In this document: positions 8,489 to 16,996 of the stretch, in pieces
Numbering within the stretch: the stretch's first letter is position 1
How the letters are laid out: every line of letters begins with the position of its first letter
Assembly: GCF_026183675.1 (NCBI RefSeq)
Contig: NZ_JAPIVK010000003.1
Span: 6,407 to 70,406 of the forward strand
Direction: 5' to 3'
DNA from: Microbulbifer halophilus
Lineage (GTDB): Bacteria; Pseudomonadota; Gammaproteobacteria; Pseudomonadales; Cellvibrionaceae
DNA length: 64,000 nt
Translations under genes and position numbers: made by a program
Notes under the pieces: generated by a model
The model's input: the letters and a program-made list of their open reading frames with translations, nothing else
Database searches by the model: none
What the model was told of the DNA's origin: nothing

Positions 8489-9592
8489 ATGTGGGAAAAC
8501 AATCCCGTTACCCGAGCGCTGGGAATTCAGCAGCCGATTTTTCAGGGACCTTTCGGCAGCGGCCACTCCAGCGCCGAGCTGGCGGCGGCGGTTTCCAACG
8601 CCGGCGGCCTCGGCGCCTACGGCGCGCACCACCTGTCCGGAGAGCAGATACTCGCACTGGCAGCGGATATCCGCCGCCGCAGCGAGCGGCCTTTCAACCT
8701 GAACCTGTGGGTGCCGCGATCGGCCGAGTGGGGCCGGCCGATGGATGAATCCCGCGAGACCGCCTACCTGCAACAATTGAAGCCCCTATTCGAGCAGCTC
8801 GACCTGTCGCCGCCGGCAAGCGCCGGCAACCCGCTGCACGATTTCAACGAACAGGTGGAAGCGCTGTTGGAGGCGCGGCCCGCGGTCTTCAGTTTCGTGT
8901 TCGGCATTCCCGAACGATCTATCCTGGACCGCTGCGCCGAGCGCGGTATCGTCACCCTGGGCGCAGCCACCTGTGTTGCCGAGGCGCGGGCGCTGGAAGA
9001 CGCCGGCGTCAATATGGTGGTGGCCTCCGGACTGGAGGCCGGCGGCCACCGCCCCGCCTTCCTCGAGGAGCCGCAGCCGAGCTCGCTGCTGAGCACCTTT
9101 GCCCTGCTGCCGCGGGTTCGCGATGCAGTTTCGATCCCGGTGATTGCCGCCGGAGGTATCGGCGACGGCCGCGGTGTGGCCGCCGCCTTTGCGCTAGGGG
9201 CGGACGCCGCGCAGGTTGGTACCGCCTTCCTGGGCTGCGATGAATCCGGCGCAAGTACTCTGCACCGCTCCCTGCTGCGGGATCCCGAGGGATGTGACAC
9301 GGTACTTACCCGCGCCGTTTCCGGCCGCCTGGCGCGCTATATCCGCAACCGCCTGACCGAATCCGCAGATCAGTGGCCGGACCCGGCCCTGTCCTACCCG
9401 TTACAACTGTCGTTGACGCGGCCGCTGGCAAAGGCCTCCGTCGACCGCGGTAGCGCCGACTTCGCCACCATGGCCGCGGGCCAGATCGCCGGCCTGTCAC
9501 GCCACCGCCGCGCGGCTGAGCTGATGGCGTCACTGATTGCCGACAGTACGCTGCATACCAATTCACCCGACCCGGAAACCACCGAGGAGTAA
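8489..9592 (+). CDS. Nitronate monooxygenase family flavoprotein
   Basis: A 367-residue FMN-dependent TIM-barrel enzyme of the NMO/2-nitropropane dioxygenase family. It shows the N-terminal PIFQGPFGSGHSSAELAAAV and NAGGLGAYGA segments, the GLEAGGHRP flavin/substrate loop near residue 180, and the phosphate-binding AAGGIGDGRGVAAAFALGA and VGTAFLGCDES loops. It oxidises alkyl nitronates in characterised members; the real substrate here is unknown. A GST gene starts six bases after the stop, suggesting a detoxification operon under the divergent HxlR regulator. Confidence 0.9.
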   Translation: MWENNPVTRALGIQQPIFQGPFGSGHSSAELAAAVSNAGGLGAYGAHHLSGEQILALAADIRRRSERPFNLNLWVPRSAEWGRPMDESRETAYLQQLKPLFEQLDLSPPASAGNPLHDFNEQVEALLEARPAVFSFVFGIPERSILDRCAERGIVTLGAATCVAEARALEDAGVNMVVASGLEAGGHRPAFLEEPQPSSLLSTFALLPRVRDAVSIPVIAAGGIGDGRGVAAAFALGADAAQVGTAFLGCDESGASTLHRSLLRDPEGCDTVLTRAVSGRLARYIRNRLTESADQWPDPALSYPLQLSLTRPLAKASVDRGSADFATMAAGQIAGLSRHRRAAELMASLIADSTLHTNSPDPETTEE

Positions 9593-9597
9593 ATCCC

Positions 9598-10206
9598 ATG
9601 TACAAGCTCTACTATATGCCCGGCGCCTGTTCCCGCGCCGTCCACGCGCTGCTCAACGAACTGGAGCAACCGGTGGAACTGATCCCGCGGGATTCCGCCG
9701 CCGACTTCCGCCAGCTCAACCCGACCAACCAGGTGCCGGTACTGGTGGACGGCGACCTGGTGCTACGCGAAGGTAGCGCCATAGTGCTGCACCTGTTGGA
9801 AAAACACCGCAGCCCCACGCTGCCGGACGATTCCCGCCAGCGGTCCGAGTTTTACCAGTGGCTGCTGTTTGCCAACGCGACCCTCCACCCGGCCTACAGC
9901 CTGCTGTTTTTCGCCAAGCTGGGACTCGAGGGCGATGCCGCCAGGAAAGAGGTGTTCGACAAGGGTGCCGCACGCCTGTCGGCACTGTGGGATAGCGTCG
10001 AGGAGAGGCTGCGGGACAAACCCTTTATTTTCGGCGACACGCCCACCGCAGTGGATATGATGCTGGCGGTCTACGCCGACTGGAATCAGCACTTTCCGGT
10101 GGAAATAGCACTGGGCGACAGCACCCGGCAGATGATCGCCCGCGTGCAGGCGCATCCTCCGTTCTCCCTCGCCGTTGAGCGGGAGCGGGACGCCGCCGTC
10201 GCCTGA
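9598..10206 (+). CDS. Glutathione S-transferase family protein
   Basis: A 202-residue GST of the bacterial beta/theta-like type: MYKLYYMPGACSRAVHALL at the N-terminus (the Ser/Cys of this loop contacts glutathione), NPTNQVPVLVDGD with the cis-proline, and REGSAIVLHLLEK. Its GGAG ribosome binding site overlaps the end of the nitronate monooxygenase gene, so the two are co-transcribed. A clear terminator follows at 10222. Confidence 0.88.
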   Translation: MYKLYYMPGACSRAVHALLNELEQPVELIPRDSAADFRQLNPTNQVPVLVDGDLVLREGSAIVLHLLEKHRSPTLPDDSRQRSEFYQWLLFANATLHPAYSLLFFAKLGLEGDAARKEVFDKGAARLSALWDSVEERLRDKPFIFGDTPTAVDMMLAVYADWNQHFPVEIALGDSTRQMIARVQAHPPFSLAVERERDAAVA

Positions 10207-10221
10207 CCGCCGCTTTCACAG

Positions 10222-10249
10222 GGGGAGCCGACGGCTCCCCTTCTTTTTT
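10222..10249 (+). terminator. Rho-independent terminator after the NMO-GST operon
   Basis: A perfect 8-bp stem GGGGAGCC/GGCTCCCC with a three-base loop (10222-10240) is followed by TTCTTTTTT. Confidence 0.9.
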
Positions 10250-10539
10250 CAGGCTCTCTGTTTACCCTTTTCTCCCCCGGCCTCCCGGAAAATCAACAAG
10301 AAAATCATTGTCGCGCCAACGGATTGATTTGCACGCCCCCCTGCAGTAAAAGCGAAGAACAGGAAGGTTAGTCCGAATTTTTCTGTTTTTTAGTAGATAA
10401 AATTCGGACAAGGAAGGTTTGAAGGACCAGACCTGCTACACGCTGCCAACGGGCTTCACCGAATCCCATTACTGGCGGCTCCCCTCCTTTGATCGCTTCC
10501 GTTCCTGAAAACCCAATAACTACAACGGGACATATCTTT
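10250..10539. other. Gap before the S8 peptidase, with a small inverted repeat between direct repeats
   Basis: No gene is visible in this stretch. An 11-bp perfect inverted repeat (GTCCGAATTTT at 10371-10381, AAAATTCGGAC at 10399-10409) is bracketed by a 9-bp direct repeat AGGAAGGTT (10361-10369 and 10411-10419). It could be an operator, a terminator-like stem or the footprint of a small mobile element. Confidence 0.55.
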
Positions 10540-13518
10540 ATGAAGTTTACAGCCATTTCCTCGCTGATCGCGGGGCTACTACTGTCTTTCGCCAGTGCGG
10601 CGGATCCCGCACCGGTACCCGATCTCCACAAGGAGCGGAAAATCTATATCGTGCAGCTGGCCGAGAAACCTCTCGCCGCTTATCGCGCGCAACTGCCAAG
10701 CCTGGCCGCCGCCCAGCCGCGCGCCAGCGGCCGTATAGATCCGCAGAGTGCCGAGTTTCGCGGCTATTCGGCATTTCTCCGCTCGCGCCGCAACGAGGTG
10801 CTCTCTTCCATTTCCGGGGCGCGCAAAATCCACGACTACGAGGTGGTTTTTAACGGTTTCGCTGCACAGATTACCGGCAAGCAGGCGGAGCAGTTGCGCG
10901 CGCGCAAGGACGTGCTCGGCGTGTGGGAAGATGAGCTGCTCAAGCCGCAGACCGATTCCACACCGGATTTTCTTGGCCTGACCGGTGTTTTCGGGCCCTG
11001 GCTGTGGGGTTTCACTGGCGAGGACGTGGTGGTCGGCGTCATCGACAGCGGCATCCACCCGGAACACCCGAGCGTCGTCGATATGCCGACGCGCAAGCGC
11101 GGCAATCGCGGCCGCAAGATGCCCTACGGTCCGGCACCAGAGGACTTTACCGGCGCGGGTTGCGATTTCGGCAATACCGCGTTCAATCCGGACGACGCAC
11201 CCTTCGACTGTAACAATAAGCTGCTCAAGGCCGAATCCTTCTCGGAATCCTTTCTCAGCCTGAACACCCTGGCGGACTACGAGTTCCTGTCCGCCCGCGA
11301 CGCCGACGGTCACGGGACCCACACCGCCACCACCGCCGCCGGCAACTACGGCGTCGAGTCCTCTCTCGGCGGCACCGTCAGCGGCATGGCGCCGCGGGCA
11401 CGACTGGCCGTTTACAAGGTCTGCTGGGATGCGCCCGATCCGGATGACAGCGGCTGCTTCTCGTCGGACTCCATGGCCGCCATCGACCAGGCGGTGGCCG
11501 ACGGTGTCGACGTAATAAACTTTTCCGTCGGCGGCAGCAGCACCGCCTTTACCGGTCCCGACGACCTGGCATTCCTGTACGCCGCCGACGCCGGGGTCTT
11601 CGTCTCCGTTTCCGGCGGCAACAGCGGCCCGGGATCCGAGACCATCGGCACACCATCCGGCGCTCCCTGGGTTACCTCCGTGGCTGCCGCCGAGGACAAT
11701 CAGAACTTCGGCACCGGCCTGCAGCTGGATGTGCCCGCCGAAGTAGCAACCATTTACGAGGGCCAGGAAGGCAGCGGTCCGGTCACGCTGGCCGATAGCG
11801 GCGCCATTTCCAGCGACGTGGTGGCAGCAGAACCACTGGAGGCCTGCAGCACGCTGACCAATGCATCGGCCATTGAGGGGCAGATCGCACTGGTCATCCG
11901 TGGCGCCTGCTCTTTCACCGAGAAGTATGACTATGCCGCCGCGGCCGGCGCCCGTGCCATCGTCGTCTATAACGACGGCACCGCAGCGGACCGCATAGAC
12001 CCGATTGTAATGTCGGCGCCGGAGACCACTATTCCGGGCATCATGATCCGCCATCCGGACGGTGAATTGATCGCCTCCACCACCGATACCGCCGGCACAC
12101 TGAGTCCCGAGATTCAGGTTCCGCGCGAGGATCGCGTAACCGGCTTCTCATCCCGCGGCGCCAATGCCGGCGCACCGGATATCATCAAACCGGATGTGGC
12201 GGCGCCCGGTGTCGGAATCATCGCCGGAACATCGCCGGTCTCCAGCGGCGGCAACCTGTTCGCGGCCCTGAGCGGCACCTCCATGGCCAGCCCGCACGTC
12301 GCCGGCGTGATGGCTCTGCTGAAACAGGCGCACCCGGACTGGACTCCGGCAATGGCCAAGTCGGCACTGATGACTACCGCGCGCGCCGACCTGCAGAAAT
12401 CCTTCGGTCCGGAAGCGGCGGATCCGTTCGATATGGGGGCCGGAGCCATCGAGCCGGGAGGCGCAATGGTTCCCGGGCTGGTTTATAACGCAGGCTTTTA
12501 CGATTACCTGGCCTTCTTCTGTGGCGCCGAACGCCAGTCCCCGCCCTTCGATCCCTCTCTCTGTGCGTCTCTGGAAGAAGCCGGATATTCCCTTGATCCC
12601 AGCGATCTCAATCTGTCTTCAATCGGCATCGGTTCACTGATCGGAACCCAGACCGTGACACGCACTGTTACCAGCGTATTGCCGGGAACCCATCATTTCT
12701 GGGCATCGGTTGACGCACCGGCAGGCATTGATGTTTCCGTATCTCCGGCGGTCATCCGGCTCGCGGAAGGCGAATCGGCGACGTATCGGATTACCTTCTC
12801 GACAACGGCCGATACCACCTTCGGCGAGTGGAGCTTCGGCGCCCTTACCTGGAAGTCTTTTGGTAACTTTATCCAGGTGCGCAGTCCCATCGCGGTCAAT
12901 CCGACACCCATGGCGGCGCCGGGTCAATTGCAGTCCAGCGGAACGGATGGCTCCCTGAGCTTCAACGTGGATTTTGGATATGAAGGCCCCTATGAGGTTT
13001 CCATAGCCGGGCTGGTCGAAGCCCAAACCACAGTAAGTGCAGTGGAAGACGGCTCGAAAGATGAAATCTTCTTTGAACTTGCACCGGGTAAAAATCTGCT
13101 GAGGCTGGCTCTTTACGATGAAAACGTAGGTGCAGGCGACGGGTCAGACGATATAGATATGGAGCTTCTTTATCAGCTCGACTCTGATTTTGTCTTGATT
13201 GGTGCGAGCGGCTCACCGACTTCAGAGGAGTCGATCGACATAGCCAATCCGCCACCCGGGCAGTACAAAGTCGTTGTCAAGGACTTTGCCACTGCAGCTG
13301 GAGCGACGCCCTATACACTGTTCAATTATGCCATTGGCAATGAAGACACGGGCAATACAGCAATCGATGCCCCAGAAAACTCCAATCCGGGCGGCAGCGG
13401 TACTGTTACAGTGAACTGGTTTGATTTGAGTCCAGACACCCGCGCGCTGGGCATACTGGAGCACAGCGACGGCGGTGCGCCCTTCGCGCAGACGGAAGTC
13501 ATGATCGACACCCAGTAA
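10540..13518 (+). CDS. Secreted subtilisin-like serine peptidase (S8 family) with PA domain
   Basis: A 992-residue exported protease. I start it at the ATG at 10540, whose product begins MKFTAISSLIAGLLLSFASA, a clean signal peptide; the 17 codons before it in frame would spoil this. An inhibitor-I9-type propeptide follows (about 30-140). The catalytic triad is visible as Asp169 in GVIDSGIHPEHPS, His258 in DGHGTHT and Ser581 in SGTSMASPHVAG. The oxyanion Asn lies in VSGGNSGPGS. A PA domain is inserted between His and Ser (about 395-500, CSFTEKYDYAAAAGARAIVVY). After the catalytic domain come an Fn3-like region and a C-terminal beta-rich domain. The likely role is extracellular protein degradation. 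The gene stands alone with its own terminator. Confidence 0.93.
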   Translation: MKFTAISSLIAGLLLSFASAADPAPVPDLHKERKIYIVQLAEKPLAAYRAQLPSLAAAQPRASGRIDPQSAEFRGYSAFLRSRRNEVLSSISGARKIHDYEVVFNGFAAQITGKQAEQLRARKDVLGVWEDELLKPQTDSTPDFLGLTGVFGPWLWGFTGEDVVVGVIDSGIHPEHPSVVDMPTRKRGNRGRKMPYGPAPEDFTGAGCDFGNTAFNPDDAPFDCNNKLLKAESFSESFLSLNTLADYEFLSARDADGHGTHTATTAAGNYGVESSLGGTVSGMAPRARLAVYKVCWDAPDPDDSGCFSSDSMAAIDQAVADGVDVINFSVGGSSTAFTGPDDLAFLYAADAGVFVSVSGGNSGPGSETIGTPSGAPWVTSVAAAEDNQNFGTGLQLDVPAEVATIYEGQEGSGPVTLADSGAISSDVVAAEPLEACSTLTNASAIEGQIALVIRGACSFTEKYDYAAAAGARAIVVYNDGTAADRIDPIVMSAPETTIPGIMIRHPDGELIASTTDTAGTLSPEIQVPREDRVTGFSSRGANAGAPDIIKPDVAAPGVGIIAGTSPVSSGGNLFAALSGTSMASPHVAGVMALLKQAHPDWTPAMAKSALMTTARADLQKSFGPEAADPFDMGAGAIEPGGAMVPGLVYNAGFYDYLAFFCGAERQSPPFDPSLCASLEEAGYSLDPSDLNLSSIGIGSLIGTQTVTRTVTSVLPGTHHFWASVDAPAGIDVSVSPAVIRLAEGESATYRITFSTTADTTFGEWSFGALTWKSFGNFIQVRSPIAVNPTPMAAPGQLQSSGTDGSLSFNVDFGYEGPYEVSIAGLVEAQTTVSAVEDGSKDEIFFELAPGKNLLRLALYDENVGAGDGSDDIDMELLYQLDSDFVLIGASGSPTSEESIDIANPPPGQYKVVVKDFATAAGATPYTLFNYAIGNEDTGNTAIDAPENSNPGGSGTVTVNWFDLSPDTRALGILEHSDGGAPFAQTEVMIDTQ

Positions 13519-13531
13519 CCCGCCCTATGAA

Positions 13532-13560
13532 GATCCCCTCCAGGCGGGGGGATCTTTTTT
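13532..13560 (+). terminator. Rho-independent terminator of the S8 peptidase gene
   Basis: GATCCCC/GGGGATC forms a 7-bp stem (13532-13554), followed directly by TTTTTT. Confidence 0.92.
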
Positions 13561-13574
13561 CCCATCGATATCCC

Positions 13575-13652
13575 GCTGGTTCTATTTCGAGCTTTCCCAA
13601 CGCAGATGGGCGTTTTGGCGCAGCGAGCTGTTACAGAATTTTGCGCTCGGCC
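13575..13652. repeat. Half copy of a dispersed palindromic repeat (partner at 50235-50318)
   Basis: This 78-bp stretch aligns at roughly 90% to the right half of the palindrome at 50171-50319, from GCTGG through TCTATTTCGAGCTTTC, GGGCGTTTTGGCGCAGCG and TTACAGAA to the final CGGCC. The left arm seen at the other site is absent here. It lies between the S8 peptidase terminator and the end of a small minus-strand gene. Confidence 0.8.
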
Positions 13653-13655
13653 CAC

Positions 13656-13997
13656 TTATGGGCCTTTGCGCACGACCCCCGTGCAGACAACACCTTCATT
13701 CTCGCCAAGATGAACCCGGTACTGTTGCTTGTCGTACTGGACCACCGCCCTGTAGCCGGACTCGATCGAGGGCAGGTAGCGGCGCCCGGGTTTCGGGCAG
13801 CCAAGGCTGGAATCCTGCCACTGTGCAGGCTGTAGGTCGAGCAACTGTAACTCTGCGGCGCTCACATCGAGATGGTCGGCGGCGACCTGGAGCGCCCGCT
13901 GTTTGACGGTGCGGTATTCGTCGTCCGGGATTTGCGCCGTCGCGTGCAGTGCGAAAAGTGCAGCGACAAGCAGCGGCCCGAAGATGTGGCGAGCCAT
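13656..13997 (-). CDS. Small exported hypothetical protein
   Basis: A 113-residue protein with a signal peptide (MARHIFGPLLVAALFALHATA, cleavage likely near residue 21). The mature part contains two cysteines (LGCPKPGR and VVCTGVV), likely a disulfide. The SSLGCPKPG...GYRAVVQYDKQQYRVH pattern recurs in small periplasmic proteins of unknown function. It follows the serine hydrolase gene on the same strand 50 bp downstream, so it may be the last gene of that operon. No function can be assigned. Confidence 0.6.
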   Translation of the reverse strand: MARHIFGPLLVAALFALHATAQIPDDEYRTVKQRALQVAADHLDVSAAELQLLDLQPAQWQDSSLGCPKPGRRYLPSIESGYRAVVQYDKQQYRVHLGENEGVVCTGVVRKGP

Positions 13998-14047
13998 GGC
14001 AGTTTTCTCCGCGCGCGTATTTCCAGTAATCGATAGATTTCCGTTAT

Positions 14048-15403
14048 TTATAGTCTCGCCACCGCCCGCTTGGCCACTCTTTCCGGTCGGCGTTGCGGCG
14101 ACGGTCCGGTGTCCGATAGCGCCGCCGTACCGGTGCAGCTTCCACCGCCCGCGCGGATAAATTCGGCCGCAATCCGCTCTGAGATGCGGCCAAAATCCCA
14201 GAAGACCCCGGTTTTGCGGTTGATATTCACCGCGATCGCCATCTTGTAATCCGGCATCAGCATCAGCCAGCTCTGGCCACCGCGGGAAACACCGCCGTGA
14301 TTGGCATTGGGCACTGCACCGACACCCGGCACTTCCAGTTGGGCAATGCGCCAGCCGAGCGCGTATTTCTGTGGATTTATGTCGCCGCTGGCGGTTTTCT
14401 GCGGCGTCCAGAACTGTGCGCGAACCTCCGGCGCCAGGTAGTCGTCATCGAAATAGAGACTGCCGAATTGCACCAGCTCGGTCGGCGTCGACACAAAACC
14501 GCCGCCGGGCAGCCGGTGGCTCAGATCCACATCCCGCCAGGGGCGCAGCCGGTGCGCGTCGCCGGGCTGGCGGTTGCTTCTGTAGGGCGTGGCGATACGG
14601 TTTCTGCTGTCACCGCCCACCGGCGCGACGATGGTGGCGCTCATGCCCGCTGGCTCGAATACCTGTTTGCGCAGCACCTGCAGGTAACTCTGCTGTTCCA
14701 CTGCACCGATAGTTGCACCGAGCAGCACCGTATCGAAAGTGCTGTAGTGAAATTCCGTGCCCGGCTTGTTAACCAGCGGAGTTTCGTCGAAAACCTCCAG
14801 CGCATCCACCATATTGTCGTAGTGCTTGCGCAGCGCCAGTGTGTGATAGAGACCATCCCAGTCGCGATTCTCCTTGTACTCCGGCATGCCCGCCATATGC
14901 GAGGCCAGCTGGCGCGGTGTGAGCTTTTCCCAGGCCGGGTTGGGCAGCGGCTGCAGGTATTCGGAGATGGGGGTATCCAGTTGCATGCGACCGGATTGCA
15001 CCAGGCGCGCCAGCGCCGTGGCGGTCAGGGCTTTCGAGGTGCTGCCGATACGAAAGCGCGTCGCCGGGGTGGCCGGCGTTTTCGATTCGACATTCTCCCA
15101 ACCGGCAGCGCCAGCCCAGACGACTTTTCCGCACTGTGCCACCGCGGCACCGATGGCCGGAGATGCTATTTTCTGCCGGTGTTTTTCAATCGCCCGCAGC
15201 GAAAGACTGGCGGCCTCCGCGTACACTGGATCGCGCAGTTCCTGTACGGACGGCGCCTCCGGCGGCATTTCCAGCCAGCCGAGCGGCGGCAGCGGCACGG
15301 CGCCCTTGCTGTAGGCGAAGAACTGGTAGACGGGCCACAGCAGCCAGGCCAGTAACAGCATCAGCGACGCCACCGGAAGCAGCAGCCATTTTCTTTTTAT
15401 CAC
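14048..15403 (-). CDS. Membrane-anchored serine hydrolase, beta-lactamase (class C/PBP) fold
   Basis: A 451-residue protein. I use the GTG at 15403, preceded by AAGGAAA, which gives MIKRKWLLLPVASLMLLLAW, an N-terminal membrane anchor. The beta-lactamase-fold motifs are IGSTSK (SxxK, Ser121 to Lys124), a tyrosine motif in FHYSTFD (Tyr-x-Thr in place of Tyr-x-Asn) and HGGVSRGG (the KTG-equivalent HxG). Such proteins include esterases, D-aminopeptidases and peptidoglycan-active enzymes; true beta-lactamase activity is not implied. It lies third in a minus-strand series headed by blaI and the BlaR1-ankyrin gene, which suggests BlaI control. Confidence 0.85.
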   Translation of the reverse strand: MIKRKWLLLPVASLMLLLAWLLWPVYQFFAYSKGAVPLPPLGWLEMPPEAPSVQELRDPVYAEAASLSLRAIEKHRQKIASPAIGAAVAQCGKVVWAGAAGWENVESKTPATPATRFRIGSTSKALTATALARLVQSGRMQLDTPISEYLQPLPNPAWEKLTPRQLASHMAGMPEYKENRDWDGLYHTLALRKHYDNMVDALEVFDETPLVNKPGTEFHYSTFDTVLLGATIGAVEQQSYLQVLRKQVFEPAGMSATIVAPVGGDSRNRIATPYRSNRQPGDAHRLRPWRDVDLSHRLPGGGFVSTPTELVQFGSLYFDDDYLAPEVRAQFWTPQKTASGDINPQKYALGWRIAQLEVPGVGAVPNANHGGVSRGGQSWLMLMPDYKMAIAVNINRKTGVFWDFGRISERIAAEFIRAGGGSCTGTAALSDTGPSPQRRPERVAKRAVARL

Positions 15404-15448
15404 GAGAGTTTCCTTTTTTGTGGTTTTCCAGGCCCAGCCGGGTGACAT

Positions 15449-16927
15449 TCACTCATTCAGCGGTGCCATATTCGGCAGGCTGACTGTGATGCTGGTCTTT
15501 TTTATCGGTCGGCTTTCCATAAATCGATCGATAACCTGCTGGACTTCAGTGGATGCCATAAACAGGTTGTGGCCGGCGTTTTCCACCGTGACGCCTGTCA
15601 GCTCGGTGAGCCCGGATACCGCCTTTCTCTGGCTCTCGAGAGTGGTCCTTCCATCCAGGGTGCCGCTCAACAGCAGTACCGGGACATCGCTTGCCGGTGC
15701 TGTGCGGAAGCTTTGGCCCAGATCCAGCTCCGGCGCTATGCCATCGTAGTGGTAGGAAAAATTGAGGTAGTCTTTCAACAGCGACGATCCGGCCTGCCTG
15801 GCAATTTTGGCCTTGCGGTTTGCGTCTATGCCGGAGGCGATATCCATGGCCGTTGGCATGGCGTCCATGGAGATCGGCTCGCCCGGTTTTAGAAACGCAT
15901 CCGGGAAGTAGCGCGCGGGCACCGTAGCGAAATCGGGTTTGCCACCTCGACCCAGGGTGCGGTAGAAATCCAGCAACCTGGCGGCGCTTTTCGGGTCGGC
16001 AATAAAGCTCGACGCGATCAGCTGCATATCCCGCCGCTGCAACAGGTAATCGACTCTGCTGCCATCCCTCCGGGTCATTTGCATCGGCAGCGGCTCTCTA
16101 TCCAGCTTGCGGTGTACACGACGCATCAGGTCCTCGATATCGGGATAGGCTTCCCTTGCAGCGGGCTGGCTGTTGATCGCAGTCTGCAAGCGCTCCAGAT
16201 AGGCGTCGGTGCGGGCGGGGAGCCTGACCGCCTGATGCAGCCCCTCGGCGCTGGAGATAATCACTTTTTCGATCCTGTCTTCCATCTCCTTTAACGCCGC
16301 CAGGGCCAGGTGGCTGCCGTAGGAAGTGCCCCAGAGTACGATTTTCCCGGCACCGAGATGTCGGCGCAGCGCATCCAGGTCGCGGGCATTTTCGACGGTA
16401 TTGTAACCGGCGAGATCGACGCCACTTTCGCGCCAGAAGGCCAGGCACTCCCGCAGTGCTTCGCGGTGGTATTCGATATAACGGCGATCGGACACCGGGA
16501 TTGTGGATGGGATGGCCTGTCCGGAGCGGCATGTCGGCAGAACGTCAGATGCGCCTGTGCCTCGCTGGTCCAAGGCGATGACGTCGCCATACTCGCGCAG
16601 GGCCATAAACATGCCGAAGCGGTAGTTTACCGCCGCAATCCCGGAACCACCGGGGCCGCCGGCGAGATAGACGATGGACGCACCGGCTTGTTCACCCGTT
16701 GCCGGGAAGCGCACATATTTGATGGGAATGGCACGGCTCTGTTTCTTGTTCCCGTTTTCCGGCACGGAAAAGGAACCGCGGTAGCGGTCCGCTTTCTGTT
16801 TGCTCCAGGTTTCAAAGGTAAACTTCTCCTCCCCTTTGAGCGGTGTAGAAAGTGCTGGCGGGCATCCGCAGAGGGAGACGGCGAACGCGAGCAGAAAGGA
16901 TAACAGTTGGACTTCTATTGTCTGCAT
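15449..16927 (-). CDS. Exported alpha/beta hydrolase, S33 proline-iminopeptidase/TAP-like
   Basis: A 492-residue alpha/beta hydrolase. I prefer the ATG at 16927 (AGGGA about ten bases upstream) over the one at 16939. The N-terminus is a signal sequence ending in a possible lipobox (LCGC), so it may be a lipoprotein. The oxyanion motif YLAGGPGGSG, DQRGTGASD, the nucleophile elbow GTSYGSH, the Asp in GTLDGRT and the His in NAGHNLF are all in order, as in tripeptidyl/prolyl aminopeptidases. It sits between the BlaR1-like gene and the serine hydrolase on the same strand. A peptidase acting in the periplasm or at the outer surface is the best guess. Confidence 0.87.
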   Translation of the reverse strand: MQTIEVQLLSFLLAFAVSLCGCPPALSTPLKGEEKFTFETWSKQKADRYRGSFSVPENGNKKQSRAIPIKYVRFPATGEQAGASIVYLAGGPGGSGIAAVNYRFGMFMALREYGDVIALDQRGTGASDVLPTCRSGQAIPSTIPVSDRRYIEYHREALRECLAFWRESGVDLAGYNTVENARDLDALRRHLGAGKIVLWGTSYGSHLALAALKEMEDRIEKVIISSAEGLHQAVRLPARTDAYLERLQTAINSQPAAREAYPDIEDLMRRVHRKLDREPLPMQMTRRDGSRVDYLLQRRDMQLIASSFIADPKSAARLLDFYRTLGRGGKPDFATVPARYFPDAFLKPGEPISMDAMPTAMDIASGIDANRKAKIARQAGSSLLKDYLNFSYHYDGIAPELDLGQSFRTAPASDVPVLLLSGTLDGRTTLESQRKAVSGLTELTGVTVENAGHNLFMASTEVQQVIDRFMESRPIKKTSITVSLPNMAPLNE

Positions 16928-16996
16928 TTTTGCCGGCATCCCTGACGGAGTTGTTACGGATTCCTTCCTGAAAAACTACTTTCCCACAGGAGGCTT

